From assembly GCF_003097615.1 (NCBI RefSeq), contig NZ_QCZG01000036.1, positions 1-37,228 of the forward strand: DNA of 37,228 nucleotides. The letters are read 5' to 3'. Each line of letters starts with the position of its first letter. Within the stretch, counting starts at the first letter, position 1. This DNA comes from Pueribacillus theae. GTDB taxonomy: Bacteria; Bacillota; Bacilli; Bacillales; UBA6769. Position numbers and translations under genes: made by a program. Below are positions 17,054-24,623 of the stretch, piece after piece. Under the pieces are notes generated by a model. The model worked only from the letters and a program-made list of their open reading frames with translations. It did not search any database and was not told the origin of the DNA.

Positions 17054-18220
17054 TTAATAGGATTTAGGCAAGCCTAAGACATGCTCACCAATATAGTTAA
17101 GCACCATTTGCTGGGATACCGGGGCAATTTTCAACAAGCGGGCTTCGCGCCAATACCGCTCCACATGAAATTCTTTCGCGTAGCCGAAGCCGCCAAATGT
17201 TTGCAATGCGTTGTCGCAAGCTTCGAAAACGACTTCCGCTGCCACGTATTTTGCCGTATTGGCATCAGGTCCTGACGGCAACCCTTTATCATAGTTGATG
17301 GCTGCCCGCTGCCACATGAGATCAGCTGCATCCAACATGGCATAGCTCGCTGCAAGTGGATGTTGAATCGCTTGGTTCTTCCCGATAGGACGGCCAAATA
17401 CTACTCTCTCATTCGCGTATTGAACAGCCTTATTTAAAGCGACTCTCCCTAACCCGCAAAATTCGGCCGCAAGTAAAATTCGCTCTGGATTTAGCCCATC
17501 CAGGAGGTGGTAAAATCCTTTTCCTTCTTCACCAACAATATCGCTCGCATCCACCGGCAAATCTTCAATGAATAGTTCATTTGAGTCCACGGCATGTCTT
17601 CCCAGTTTCTCAATCTCTTTAATCGTGACATATCGTTCATCGAGATCGGCTAAAAATAGTGTCATTCCATCTGTTCTTCTTTTACATTCTTCTAAAGGCG
17701 TCGTTCTCGTAAGCAATAGCACTTTGCTTGACTCTTTCGCTTTTGAATTCCAAACCTTTTGGCCGTTCACAATATAGCGGTTCCCATCTTTTCGCGCAAA
17801 AGTAGAAATTCGTGGTGTATCCGTTCCCGCATCCGGTTCTGTCACACCAAATGATACGTGCAGCTCTCCTTTTGCCGCTTGCGGCAAATATTTCTGCTTC
17901 ATTTCTTCCGATCCATGTTTAACAACTGGGTTTAACCCGAACATTGATAGATGCAAAGCGGTCCCGCCGTTCATCCCCGCACCCGATTCAGCAACCGCAT
18001 GCAAGGCAATGGAGGCTTCTGTGATTCCTAACCCTGACCCTCCGTATTCTTCAGGAATGGCAATGCCAACCCAACCGGCTTCCGCAAAAGCGTTATAAAA
18101 CTCCCACGGGAATTTATGTTCACGATCGCATTCCGCCCAATAATTATCATCAAATTTAGCAGCAAGCCTGCTTACTTCTTTTCTTATTGAAATTTGATCT
18201 TCAGTCCATTCGAAATTCAT
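17054..18220 (-). CDS. Acyl-CoA dehydrogenase (FadE-like, atypical active site)
   Basis: 388-aa acyl-CoA dehydrogenase, first gene after the sigma-54 promoter. Clear family motifs: IPEEYGGSGLGITE, FGVTEPDAGTDT, NGQKVWNSKA, VVFGRPIGKNQAIQHPLA and TFGGFGYAKEFHVERYWRE. The usual C-terminal catalytic Glu (in EGTxEIQ) is absent; the matching stretch is KIAPVSQQMV. The Glu in LNPERILLAAE lies in the helix that supplies the base in isovaleryl- and long-chain acyl-CoA dehydrogenases and is a likely substitute (inference). ATG 18220 follows AAGGATGAG. Substrate may be branched. Confidence 0.9.
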   Translation of the reverse strand: MNFEWTEDQISIRKEVSRLAAKFDDNYWAECDREHKFPWEFYNAFAEAGWVGIAIPEEYGGSGLGITEASIALHAVAESGAGMNGGTALHLSMFGLNPVVKHGSEEMKQKYLPQAAKGELHVSFGVTEPDAGTDTPRISTFARKDGNRYIVNGQKVWNSKAKESSKVLLLTRTTPLEECKRRTDGMTLFLADLDERYVTIKEIEKLGRHAVDSNELFIEDLPVDASDIVGEEGKGFYHLLDGLNPERILLAAEFCGLGRVALNKAVQYANERVVFGRPIGKNQAIQHPLAASYAMLDAADLMWQRAAINYDKGLPSGPDANTAKYVAAEVVFEACDNALQTFGGFGYAKEFHVERYWREARLLKIAPVSQQMVLNYIGEHVLGLPKSY

Positions 18221-18315
18221 GACATCTCATCCTTTTTGTTAAAATTGTTGGTCATCTATCCGTACGATGCAAAAATCATGCCAAGATTTCTTGTAGGTAA
18301 AAATGAAGAGCAGAA

Positions 18316-18342
18316 TCTCTAAATTATTGCAAATGGGGCACC
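18316..18342 (-). promoter_or_regulatory. Candidate sigma-54 (SigL) -24/-12 promoter
   Basis: On the minus strand, CGGTGC-CCCAT-TTGCAA has the required GG (18342-18341) and GC (18330-18329) separated by exactly 10 nt, and a perfect -12 TTGCA. The -24 half deviates from TGGCAC. It lies about 100 bp before the acyl-CoA dehydrogenase start and next to a sigma-54 activator gene. Confidence 0.6.
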
Positions 18343-18480
18343 GTTTACCAACTCTTTATTCTAAAAAACTAGAATTTGAGAATACAAACTCATGCTTATA
18401 AGATGCTAAAAAAATCGAATTTATTCCTTATAAAATCTGAATGGGTTTGTTGTACACTGTTCGTGAAGTTTCTAAACCAT

Positions 18481-18494
18481 TGGAACATGTTCCA
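18481..18494. promoter_or_regulatory. Candidate upstream activating sequence for the sigma-54 activator
   Basis: TGGAACATGTTCCA is a perfect 14-bp palindrome about 150 bp upstream of the candidate -24/-12 promoter, the usual distance for an enhancer site. A related imperfect copy (GAACAGTGTAC on minus) lies near 18452-18462. It sits just after the activator stop codon and has no strong T run, so it is not an obvious terminator. Confidence 0.5.
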
Positions 18495-18499
18495 TTATT

Positions 18500-19891
18500 T
18501 TAGAATTTAATCTTTAATTGATTGATTTTATTGTATAGAGTCGCTAATGAAATCCCCAGTTTTTGTGCTGCAAGCTCTTTTCCTTTAAGGCTAGTGCCAT
18601 AAATTTTCAACGTTTTAATAATGACTTCCCGTTCTTTTCTTTCCAGTATATCTTTTAATGAAAGATTCGTATCTTCTCTGTCATCTGCCATTCTATTTGA
18701 TTGTAAGAAAGCAGGCAGATGTACGATATCAATGGTTTCAGAATCTGTCATTGTCGCTGCATAATGTATGGCGTTCAACAGTTCGCGAACGTTTCCGGGC
18801 CAATGGTACTCGAACAATTGCTTTTTCGCATCTGCTGTAAACGTTAGATGGAATGGCAGCTCTTTATGCTTCACGATTTTATCGATTAATGTAAATAGAT
18901 CTCCTTTTCTTGACCGAAGTGGCGGAATCATTAGCTGTACCCCATTTAAACGGTAAAAAAGATCTTCTCGAAACCGTCCCTTCGCTACCATTTGAAGCAA
19001 ATCTTTATTCGTGGCTGCAACAATTCGAACATTCACTTCTTGCTCTTTTAATCCACCTATTTTTCGAATGCGCCCTTCTTGTAAAACCCGTAGCAGTTTC
19101 GCTTGAAGTTCAAGGGACAGATCACCAATTTCGTCCAAAAACAACGTTCCGTGATCGGCAAGTTCAAAAAGGCCAATTTTCCCCCCTTTTTTTGAATTGG
19201 TAAAAGAACCTTCTTCATATCCGAACAATTCACTTTCAAGCAATGAAGACGGGATCGCCGCGCAGTTAATCGGGACAAAAGCATAACCCGATCGAGGGCT
19301 TTCATTGTGAATCGCGTGAGCGAATAATTCTTTCCCCGTCCCGCTCTCCCCTTGAATTAATACGTTCAAATTGGACGAAGCGGTCCTTTTCGCCAATTCA
19401 ATCACATTCTTAATTTCTTTATCTTCCCCGATGATGTCATGAAATGTGTATTTTGCCTGATGGAGATGGCCGACGGTTTTTTCAAGCTGTGCAAGCTTTA
19501 TCTTGCTTTTTTCCAATTCTTTCGTCAGAGCTTTCACTTCATTTACACTTTTAAGTACGTTCACAACGCCTAAAATTTGATGATCATAATAGATCGGCGC
19601 CATATCAACGACATATTCTTGCTCACCTACTTTTCGATAGATGGCAGATCTTCTTTTTTTGTCAATTAGTACTGTCGGAGAAATTGCCCCTTCGCGTACT
19701 TCTGAAAGGGGCTTACCAATAATGTCTTCCTTTTTCACACCGGTAATTTTTGTATATTCATCATTGATCAAGCGAACGATTCCTTCGGAGTCAATGACAA
19801 GGATACCGTCATTGATTGCTTCAATAATGCCTTGGAGCCAGCGAACATACTGGTTTAAAGAATGATCCATTTTGTCGTTCGTTAAACTCAC
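18500..19891 (-). CDS. PAS-domain sigma-54-dependent transcriptional activator
   Basis: About 463-aa enhancer-binding protein. An N-terminal PAS domain (about 15-110, with GILVIDSEGIVRLINDEY) is followed by a linker coil, an AAA+ domain with Walker A GESGTGKE, Walker B LFLDEIG and WPGNVREL, and a C-terminal Fis-type helix-turn-helix (AAQKLGISLATLYNKI). The sigma-54 contact loop, normally GAFTGA, reads GSFTNS. GTG 19891 is chosen because AGGGTG lies 6 nt before it; ATG 19906 has no ribosome site. It lies between the thiolase/DUF35 pair and the dehydrogenases and probably controls the cluster, with a PAS-bound ligand as signal. Confidence 0.92.
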   Translation of the reverse strand: MSLTNDKMDHSLNQYVRWLQGIIEAINDGILVIDSEGIVRLINDEYTKITGVKKEDIIGKPLSEVREGAISPTVLIDKKRRSAIYRKVGEQEYVVDMAPIYYDHQILGVVNVLKSVNEVKALTKELEKSKIKLAQLEKTVGHLHQAKYTFHDIIGEDKEIKNVIELAKRTASSNLNVLIQGESGTGKELFAHAIHNESPRSGYAFVPINCAAIPSSLLESELFGYEEGSFTNSKKGGKIGLFELADHGTLFLDEIGDLSLELQAKLLRVLQEGRIRKIGGLKEQEVNVRIVAATNKDLLQMVAKGRFREDLFYRLNGVQLMIPPLRSRKGDLFTLIDKIVKHKELPFHLTFTADAKKQLFEYHWPGNVRELLNAIHYAATMTDSETIDIVHLPAFLQSNRMADDREDTNLSLKDILERKEREVIIKTLKIYGTSLKGKELAAQKLGISLATLYNKINQLKIKF

Positions 19892-19917
19892 GCTTCTCAC
19901 CCTCATCGAAGTGAATT

Positions 19918-20319
19918 CTAAACAGGTCTAAATACAGGCAAGTTCACATCTTTATAAATATGATGCTCAAACGTTACTTCAACTTGCATATCGAATGTTA
20001 CTTCTTCCGGCATTGCATCGACAACCTGAGATAACATCGTCGGTCCTTCTGCGAGTTGAATGATCGCTAAAACATACGGAGTTTTTGAAATAAAATAAGG
20101 ATGCGTCGCTTTCTCTACGATTGTGTAAGAAAGGATTTTTCCTTTTCCACTGACTTCCTCATAAATCAAATTCCCTTGATCGTACGGGCAAAATTCCCGA
20201 GGGTAGTAAATATATTTACCGCATGACTCACATCGCTGCAATTTTAGCTTTTTATTTTTTAAGCCTTCCCAATATTCGAACGCTTCTTGTCTTGGCTCTT
20301 TTACGTAGGTTTGGCTCAT
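19918..20319 (-). CDS. DUF35 (OB-fold, zinc-ribbon) acyl-CoA-associated protein
   Basis: 133-aa protein with an N-terminal helix, a rubredoxin-like zinc ribbon (C30, C33, C44) and a C-terminal OB fold (VSGKGKILSYTIVEK...YVLAIIQLAEG). The fourth zinc ligand, normally Cys in CPxC, is Asp47 (CPYD). DUF35 proteins form complexes with thiolase-like partners, for example BbsA with BbsB and the ChsH2 domain with Ltp2. Here the thiolase-like gene ends 1 bp upstream, which supports such a complex. ATG 20319 follows GGAGGGG. Its role is to position the acyl-CoA for the partner (inference from the family). Confidence 0.88.
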   Translation of the reverse strand: MSQTYVKEPRQEAFEYWEGLKNKKLKLQRCESCGKYIYYPREFCPYDQGNLIYEEVSGKGKILSYTIVEKATHPYFISKTPYVLAIIQLAEGPTMLSQVVDAMPEEVTFDMQVEVTFEHHIYKDVNLPVFRPV

Positions 20320-20320
20320 A

Positions 20321-21478
20321 TTAACCCCTCCTTAAGACGAGCGTACATTCTGTTGAGAAATAGCCGCCATTTGTATTCGCTACGCCAATTTCACAATCTT
20401 TAATCTGCCGCTCGCCCGCTTGTTCCATTAGCTGCCTCACGACTTCCACAACATTGACCATTCCTCCGGCATCCCCCGGCTGTCCGACAGAAAGCTGACC
20501 GCCGCTCGTGTTCACAGGAAGATCGCCTTTGAATGTCAAGTCATGTTCTTCAACAAATCTTCCACCTTCACCCTTTCTACAAAATCCCATATCTTCCAAA
20601 CTTAAAATAACTGCGATCGTATAACAATCGTAAAGTCCTAACACATCAATATGTTCCGTCGTTATTCCTGCCATTTGGAACGCAGTTTCTGAAGCCTTTT
20701 TTATCGGAGTGACGAGTCCATTTGTAAACAGTTCGGATTGCGATAACGTATAATGCCCATTGCTGAAGCCGGCGCCGTCGATTATAACGGGGGTTGAACA
20801 GATTTGTTTCGCATCTTCTGCAGGGCTTACGACAAATGCGATGGCTCCATCACAAGGAGATACAATTTCAAATAAATGCAAAGGAGAACTAACAACAGGG
20901 GAATTCACGATATCATCAACTGTTAAAAGTCCTTTTTTTCCGTACAATGAATTCTCATTGAAGCTCGCATTGTACCTTTGATCAATCGCGATTTTTGCCC
21001 TTTGCTCAATTGTCGTGCCATAAAGATGGCTATGTAAATTAGCCGCCAGCGCATAGGCATTATTCGGCGATGAACCGTAAAGCGTGTCATAATCTTCTTG
21101 AAACGGCCTTAAATCATTTGCTTTATGATAAAGCGTGTTTAAATCTGCTCCCACCACAAGAATGTTCCGAGCCGTCTTCGCCGTAATGGCTTCGGCGGCT
21201 TTTTTTAAGGCATAGCCTCCTGACGCCCCTAAAACAGAGACTTCATCACTGTAAGTCGGCCTCATCCCTAAAAATTCTGCCAGTGGAAGATTCAGCCTAG
21301 CATTTAATGAAAGAGGGCTTAACGTAATAATGCCGTCAATATCCGAAAAAGAAAGACTTGCATGTTCTACAGCTTTCTTTGCCGCTTCACTTGCCAATTG
21401 AAAAAGATTTTTGTTGCTTTTTTTCTGAAAAACGGTCTCCCCATATCCTACAATCGCTGCTTTTCCTTTTAAACTCAC
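20321..21478 (-). CDS. Thiolase-like (SCP2/lipid-transfer type) protein, possible aldolase
   Basis: 385-aa thiolase-superfamily protein of the lipid-transfer/SCP2 type. The fold is clear (GYGETVF, DIDGIITL, ILVVGADLN, NTSGGQLSVGQPGDAGG, NTNGG). The active-site Cys of CxSG is Gly84 (LGASGG), and the His of GHP is Gln (GQPGDAGG). Claisen-type thiolysis is therefore unlikely. Ltp2-type homologues that also lack the nucleophile and pair with a DUF35 protein are retro-aldolases using Tyr; Tyr residues in GLYDCYT and NGGYFST are candidates. GTG 21478 has GGAGG 6 nt upstream. First gene of the cluster. The aldolase role is inference. Confidence 0.85.
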   Translation of the reverse strand: MSLKGKAAIVGYGETVFQKKSNKNLFQLASEAAKKAVEHASLSFSDIDGIITLSPLSLNARLNLPLAEFLGMRPTYSDEVSVLGASGGYALKKAAEAITAKTARNILVVGADLNTLYHKANDLRPFQEDYDTLYGSSPNNAYALAANLHSHLYGTTIEQRAKIAIDQRYNASFNENSLYGKKGLLTVDDIVNSPVVSSPLHLFEIVSPCDGAIAFVVSPAEDAKQICSTPVIIDGAGFSNGHYTLSQSELFTNGLVTPIKKASETAFQMAGITTEHIDVLGLYDCYTIAVILSLEDMGFCRKGEGGRFVEEHDLTFKGDLPVNTSGGQLSVGQPGDAGGMVNVVEVVRQLMEQAGERQIKDCEIGVANTNGGYFSTECTLVLRRG

Positions 21479-21523
21479 AATTTACCTCCAGACTAAATTC
21501 TTATCCAAAACAATTTTCTTTAT

Positions 21524-21552
21524 ATTATAGTAACATCATTGATGAGTAAATT
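21524..21552 (-). promoter_or_regulatory. Possible SigA promoter before the thiolase-like gene
   Basis: A perfect -10 TATAAT (21524-21529, minus) lies about 45 bp upstream of the GTG start. The -35 region is weak (AATTTA at 17 nt or TTTACT at 15 nt). If used, the activator gene downstream would be expressed constitutively. Confidence 0.4.
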
Positions 21553-21589
21553 TAATTCATTTTCCGAAATCTCCATTACCTGGAAGGCT

Positions 21590-21710
21590 GTTCACTCGCT
21601 TTATAAAGCGAGACTTTAATCAGTGGGGGTTTTCTTCATCCCCCACTTAGACTTCTTCGTTTCCCTTAAGCCTTGAAGTAGGGGTCTTACGGACGGTTGC
21701 ACCGTGATAA
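21590..21710 (-). ncRNA. Orphan IS200/IS605-type right end with omega-RNA-like structure
   Basis: Three hairpins lie in series on the minus strand: ACGGTGCAACCGT (21693-21705), AGTGGGGG paired with CCCCCACT (21622-21647), and the perfect palindrome CTCGCTTTATAAAGCGAG (21595-21612) near the end. This layout, with conserved-looking stretches such as CCGTCCGTAAGACCCC, resembles right ends of tnpB transposons in Bacillaceae that encode the TnpB guide RNA. No tnpB coding remnant is adjacent, so it is a solo end or a non-autonomous element. Recognition is from memory; an independent RNA role is not shown. Confidence 0.5.
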
Positions 21711-21730
21711 AAGTACCAGAGAGGTTTTCA

Positions 21731-21766
21731 ATAAAAAACCTCTCTGAAGAGAGTTTCTTCAGAGAG
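21731..21766 (-). terminator. Terminator of the HAD phosphatase gene
   Basis: On the minus strand CTCTCTGAAG and CTTCAGAGAG pair around a short loop and are followed by GTTTTTTATT. The stem overlaps the stop codon of the HAD gene. A second, weaker AGAGAGGTTTT/AAAACCTCTCT hairpin follows directly. Confidence 0.8.
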
Positions 21767-22610
21767 TCGTACGGATTTGTGTTCTAAGCTGTTTTCTAAA
21801 TACTTCTTTTACTACATAATAAACGCCGTTCATGTCATTGCTTCTCGTTATCCAATCCGCATAGGCCTGAACAGATTTTGGAGCGTTTCCCATCGCTACC
21901 CCAAGGCCAGCATCCCTAATCATAGAAATGTCGGCATGTGAATCACCTACCGCAACCATCTCTTCATTCGAGAACCCGAGCCTTTCACCAAGTTTCCTTA
22001 ACGCGTTCCCTTTTGATACTCCTTTCGGTACGATTTCCATTCGATTTTCTTCATACATATTCACGTCAATCGTTTCAAAACGGGACAACAGTTTCTCTTT
22101 CATTAAATCTCCTTCTTTTTTGTTAGAGAAAAATACTTCAATTTGCGGTGGAGAAACAGGCGACTCTTCCAGATGCGAGCCTAATTCATCTGTAAAGTTA
22201 ACAGGATAAAACAACGGGTCTCCTATCGTCATTTTTGCGATGATTCCTTGATTTTGCCTTACGCGATTTGCGACTGAAAAACGTTCATGCTTAATGCGGA
22301 CGTGGCATTCCGTTTGTTCCAATAGATGAATAATGGCTGCGGACTCGGACGGAGAAATTCGTTTTTCCAGCCAAGGGGCATCCATATCATTCGCTAAAAA
22401 AGCCCCATTGTGAGTAATTAAAATCGAATCGAGTTTCAGTGCTTTCGCTATTTTTTTGGCCGATGTGAAATGCCTTCTCGTTGCAAGTGTGACGTAAACA
22501 CCTTTCTGTTTAACATATTGAATGGCCTCTTTTACCCCTTTATCGATCCGGTGATTTGACCGTAAAATGGTTCCATCAACGTCAAGCGCAATCAATTTAT
22601 ACACCATCAT
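21759..22610 (-). CDS. Cof-type HAD-IIB family phosphatase
   Basis: 283-aa haloacid-dehalogenase phosphatase, probably acting on a sugar phosphate or flavin-type metabolite. Motif I is DVDGTILRSN near the N-terminus, motif II is LITHNG, and the C-terminal GDSHADISMIRDAGLGVAMGNAP is the Mg-binding motif of the Cof subfamily. ATG 22610 is chosen because AGAAAGGAGG lies 5 nt upstream; the frame stays open for 15 more codons, but no ribosome site precedes them. The gene stands alone. Several B. subtilis paralogues (YhaX, YcsE, YkrA and others) share this architecture, so no symbol is given. Confidence 0.9.
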   Translation of the reverse strand: MMVYKLIALDVDGTILRSNHRIDKGVKEAIQYVKQKGVYVTLATRRHFTSAKKIAKALKLDSILITHNGAFLANDMDAPWLEKRISPSESAAIIHLLEQTECHVRIKHERFSVANRVRQNQGIIAKMTIGDPLFYPVNFTDELGSHLEESPVSPPQIEVFFSNKKEGDLMKEKLLSRFETIDVNMYEENRMEIVPKGVSKGNALRKLGERLGFSNEEMVAVGDSHADISMIRDAGLGVAMGNAPKSVQAYADWITRSNDMNGVYYVVKEVFRKQLRTQIRTTL

Positions 22611-22805
22611 ACAAACCTCCTTTCTTAACATCCTTATGAAAAAAGGATTGTCCAATAGAACTGATCTAAGAAGCGATCCGGGGCTTCACCTTGATTTTTT
22701 TAATCGTGCTGGTAAACTTGTATTAGATTGACAATACGTTATACTAGATTTTTTTGGTTTCACACTGTTATATAACAGTCATTTTAAATGAGGAGATGAC
22801 AATAT

Positions 22806-24542
22806 TTGCTTCATGATGACCGCTTTCGCGGGCTTACGCTTCAAGATGTCAGAAAAGATTTGATCGCAGGAATAACCGTTGGAATCGTTGCAATTCCACT
22901 CGGAATGGCTTTTGCCATCGCTTCAGGAGTAAAACCGGAATATGGCATTTATACAACCATTATCGCAGGCATACTTGTCGCCTTGCTTGGTGGTTCCCGC
23001 TTTCAAATAGCAGGGCCTACGGGGGCTTTTATCCCAATTTTACTTGCTATTGTGTTGCAATATGGCTACGAAAACTTGCTAATCGCAGGATTTTTGGCGG
23101 GAATTATCCTATTGTTTATGGGATTTTTTAAATTGGGGAGCCTCATTAAATTTATCCCTCGCTCTGTTACAATTGGATTCACTGCTGGCATTGCTGTCAT
23201 TATATTCACAGGGCAAATCGGGAATTTTTTCGGTTTAGAAGGTATTGAGAAAAAAGAATTATTTCATGAGAACATGCTTGAAATCATTCACCAATTTCAT
23301 ACACTTAACTGGTATAGCGCGCTGACAGCCTTAATCGGGCTTGCGATGATTATCATGATCCCCAGGATTGCTCCTCGTGTTCCGATTTTGCTCGTCGCTT
23401 TACTAATTCCAACCATTATTGCGATGGTATTTTATCCCGATAAAATTGAAACAATCGGAGCGGCGTATGGAGGCATACCAAGTGCACTTCCCACCTTCCA
23501 TTTTCCTGAAATCACACTTGAAAAAATAATCAACCTTTGGCGCCCTGCTTTTGTCATCGCCTTCCTTGGTGGTATTGAATCACTTCTTTCTGCTGTCGTC
23601 GCCGATGGAATGACTGGCAAACGCCATCATTCAAACAGGGAGTTGATCGGGCAAGGTGTCGCTAATATAGTCACACCGCTATTCGGAGGAATTCCAGCGA
23701 CTGGAGCAATTGCCAGGACAGCTACGAATATAAAGAGTGGTGCCAAGACACCACTATCCGGTATTTTTCAAGGCGTCTTCGTCCTTATCACACTGCTGCT
23801 TTTTGCTCCTTATGCTTCATTTATCCCGCTTGCAAGCATGGCGCCAATTTTAATGATTGTCGCATGGAACATGAGTGAAAGTAAGTCTTTCGCCCATATT
23901 TTGAAATTGAAAAAGGGTGATTCCATTGTATTGATCGTTACGTTTCTGCTTACAGTATTCGTAAATTTAACAGTTGCCGTTGAAGTTGGATTATTGCTTG
24001 CGATGGTATCGTTTATCCGGCGAATGAGCGGAATGCTTGATATTGAGAAATTGCTCCCAATAAGGCAGAGTGAAGAAGCTTCGAAAGAATTTACTATAAC
24101 AGATCGCAATTGTCCCGAATTCGATATTTATACGATTGAGGGCCCTTTATTTTTTGGCACCGCCGCTAAATTCGAACAAACATTATCTCAAGCAATCAAT
24201 AAACGTCCAAAAATACTGCTCCTTCGAATGAACAATGTCCAGCTTATCGATGCATCAGGCGAAGGAAATTTATCAACTCTTGTCAAGAATTTTCAAAAAA
24301 GGGGCGGAATCATTTTAATTTCTGGAATAGGCGCGCAACCTCTTCAAATTTTAAAAAATAGCGGCCTCTACTATCAGATTGGCGCTAATCATGTGTTTGA
24401 AAAAATTGAGGATGCTGTAAACTATGCAAATTCTCTATTAAACAACCATTTGTGTAAAACATGCCGCCAAAAAGGATTTGAACAATGCGGAGCGTTCAAC
24501 CTGCTTGAAGAACAAGAAAAAGCCTACGTATTGTCACAATAA
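22806..24542 (+). CDS. SulP family anion transporter with STAS domain
   Basis: 578-aa SLC26/SulP permease with 10-14 membrane segments (about 20-410) and a cytoplasmic STAS domain (about 435-545, with NVQLIDASGEGNL). The first segment region PLGMAFAIASGVKPEYGIYT and GGSRFQIAGPTGAF are family signatures. Members carry sulfate, bicarbonate or other anions. The TTG start at 22806 follows GAGGAG; no ATG is available in frame. The C-terminal tail is unusual, with a Cys cluster (CKTCRQKGFEQC, about 552-563) that could bind metal or sense redox. A UspA gene follows 81 bp downstream, a frequent SulP companion. Confidence 0.92.
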   Translation: MLHDDRFRGLTLQDVRKDLIAGITVGIVAIPLGMAFAIASGVKPEYGIYTTIIAGILVALLGGSRFQIAGPTGAFIPILLAIVLQYGYENLLIAGFLAGIILLFMGFFKLGSLIKFIPRSVTIGFTAGIAVIIFTGQIGNFFGLEGIEKKELFHENMLEIIHQFHTLNWYSALTALIGLAMIIMIPRIAPRVPILLVALLIPTIIAMVFYPDKIETIGAAYGGIPSALPTFHFPEITLEKIINLWRPAFVIAFLGGIESLLSAVVADGMTGKRHHSNRELIGQGVANIVTPLFGGIPATGAIARTATNIKSGAKTPLSGIFQGVFVLITLLLFAPYASFIPLASMAPILMIVAWNMSESKSFAHILKLKKGDSIVLIVTFLLTVFVNLTVAVEVGLLLAMVSFIRRMSGMLDIEKLLPIRQSEEASKEFTITDRNCPEFDIYTIEGPLFFGTAAKFEQTLSQAINKRPKILLLRMNNVQLIDASGEGNLSTLVKNFQKRGGIILISGIGAQPLQILKNSGLYYQIGANHVFEKIEDAVNYANSLLNNHLCKTCRQKGFEQCGAFNLLEEQEKAYVLSQ

Positions 24543-24623
24543 ATCTTTTATTTATTATGATAATCCCAGAAAAAAGGGTATGATGTTATATAGGAGCATT
24601 TATTATAAAGGGAGGCGCAAAGG

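Noticed and set aside
10871-18220. Standard leucine/isovalerate (liu) degradation operon
   Set aside because: HMG-CoA lyase, hydratase and dehydrogenase fit, but there is no biotin carboxylase/carboxyltransferase pair, while two CoA-transferases and a thiolase-like/DUF35 pair do not belong to it.
18481-18494. Palindrome as terminator of the activator gene
   Set aside because: The arms are only 7 bp without a loop and are not followed by a T run on the minus strand; an enhancer site fits better.
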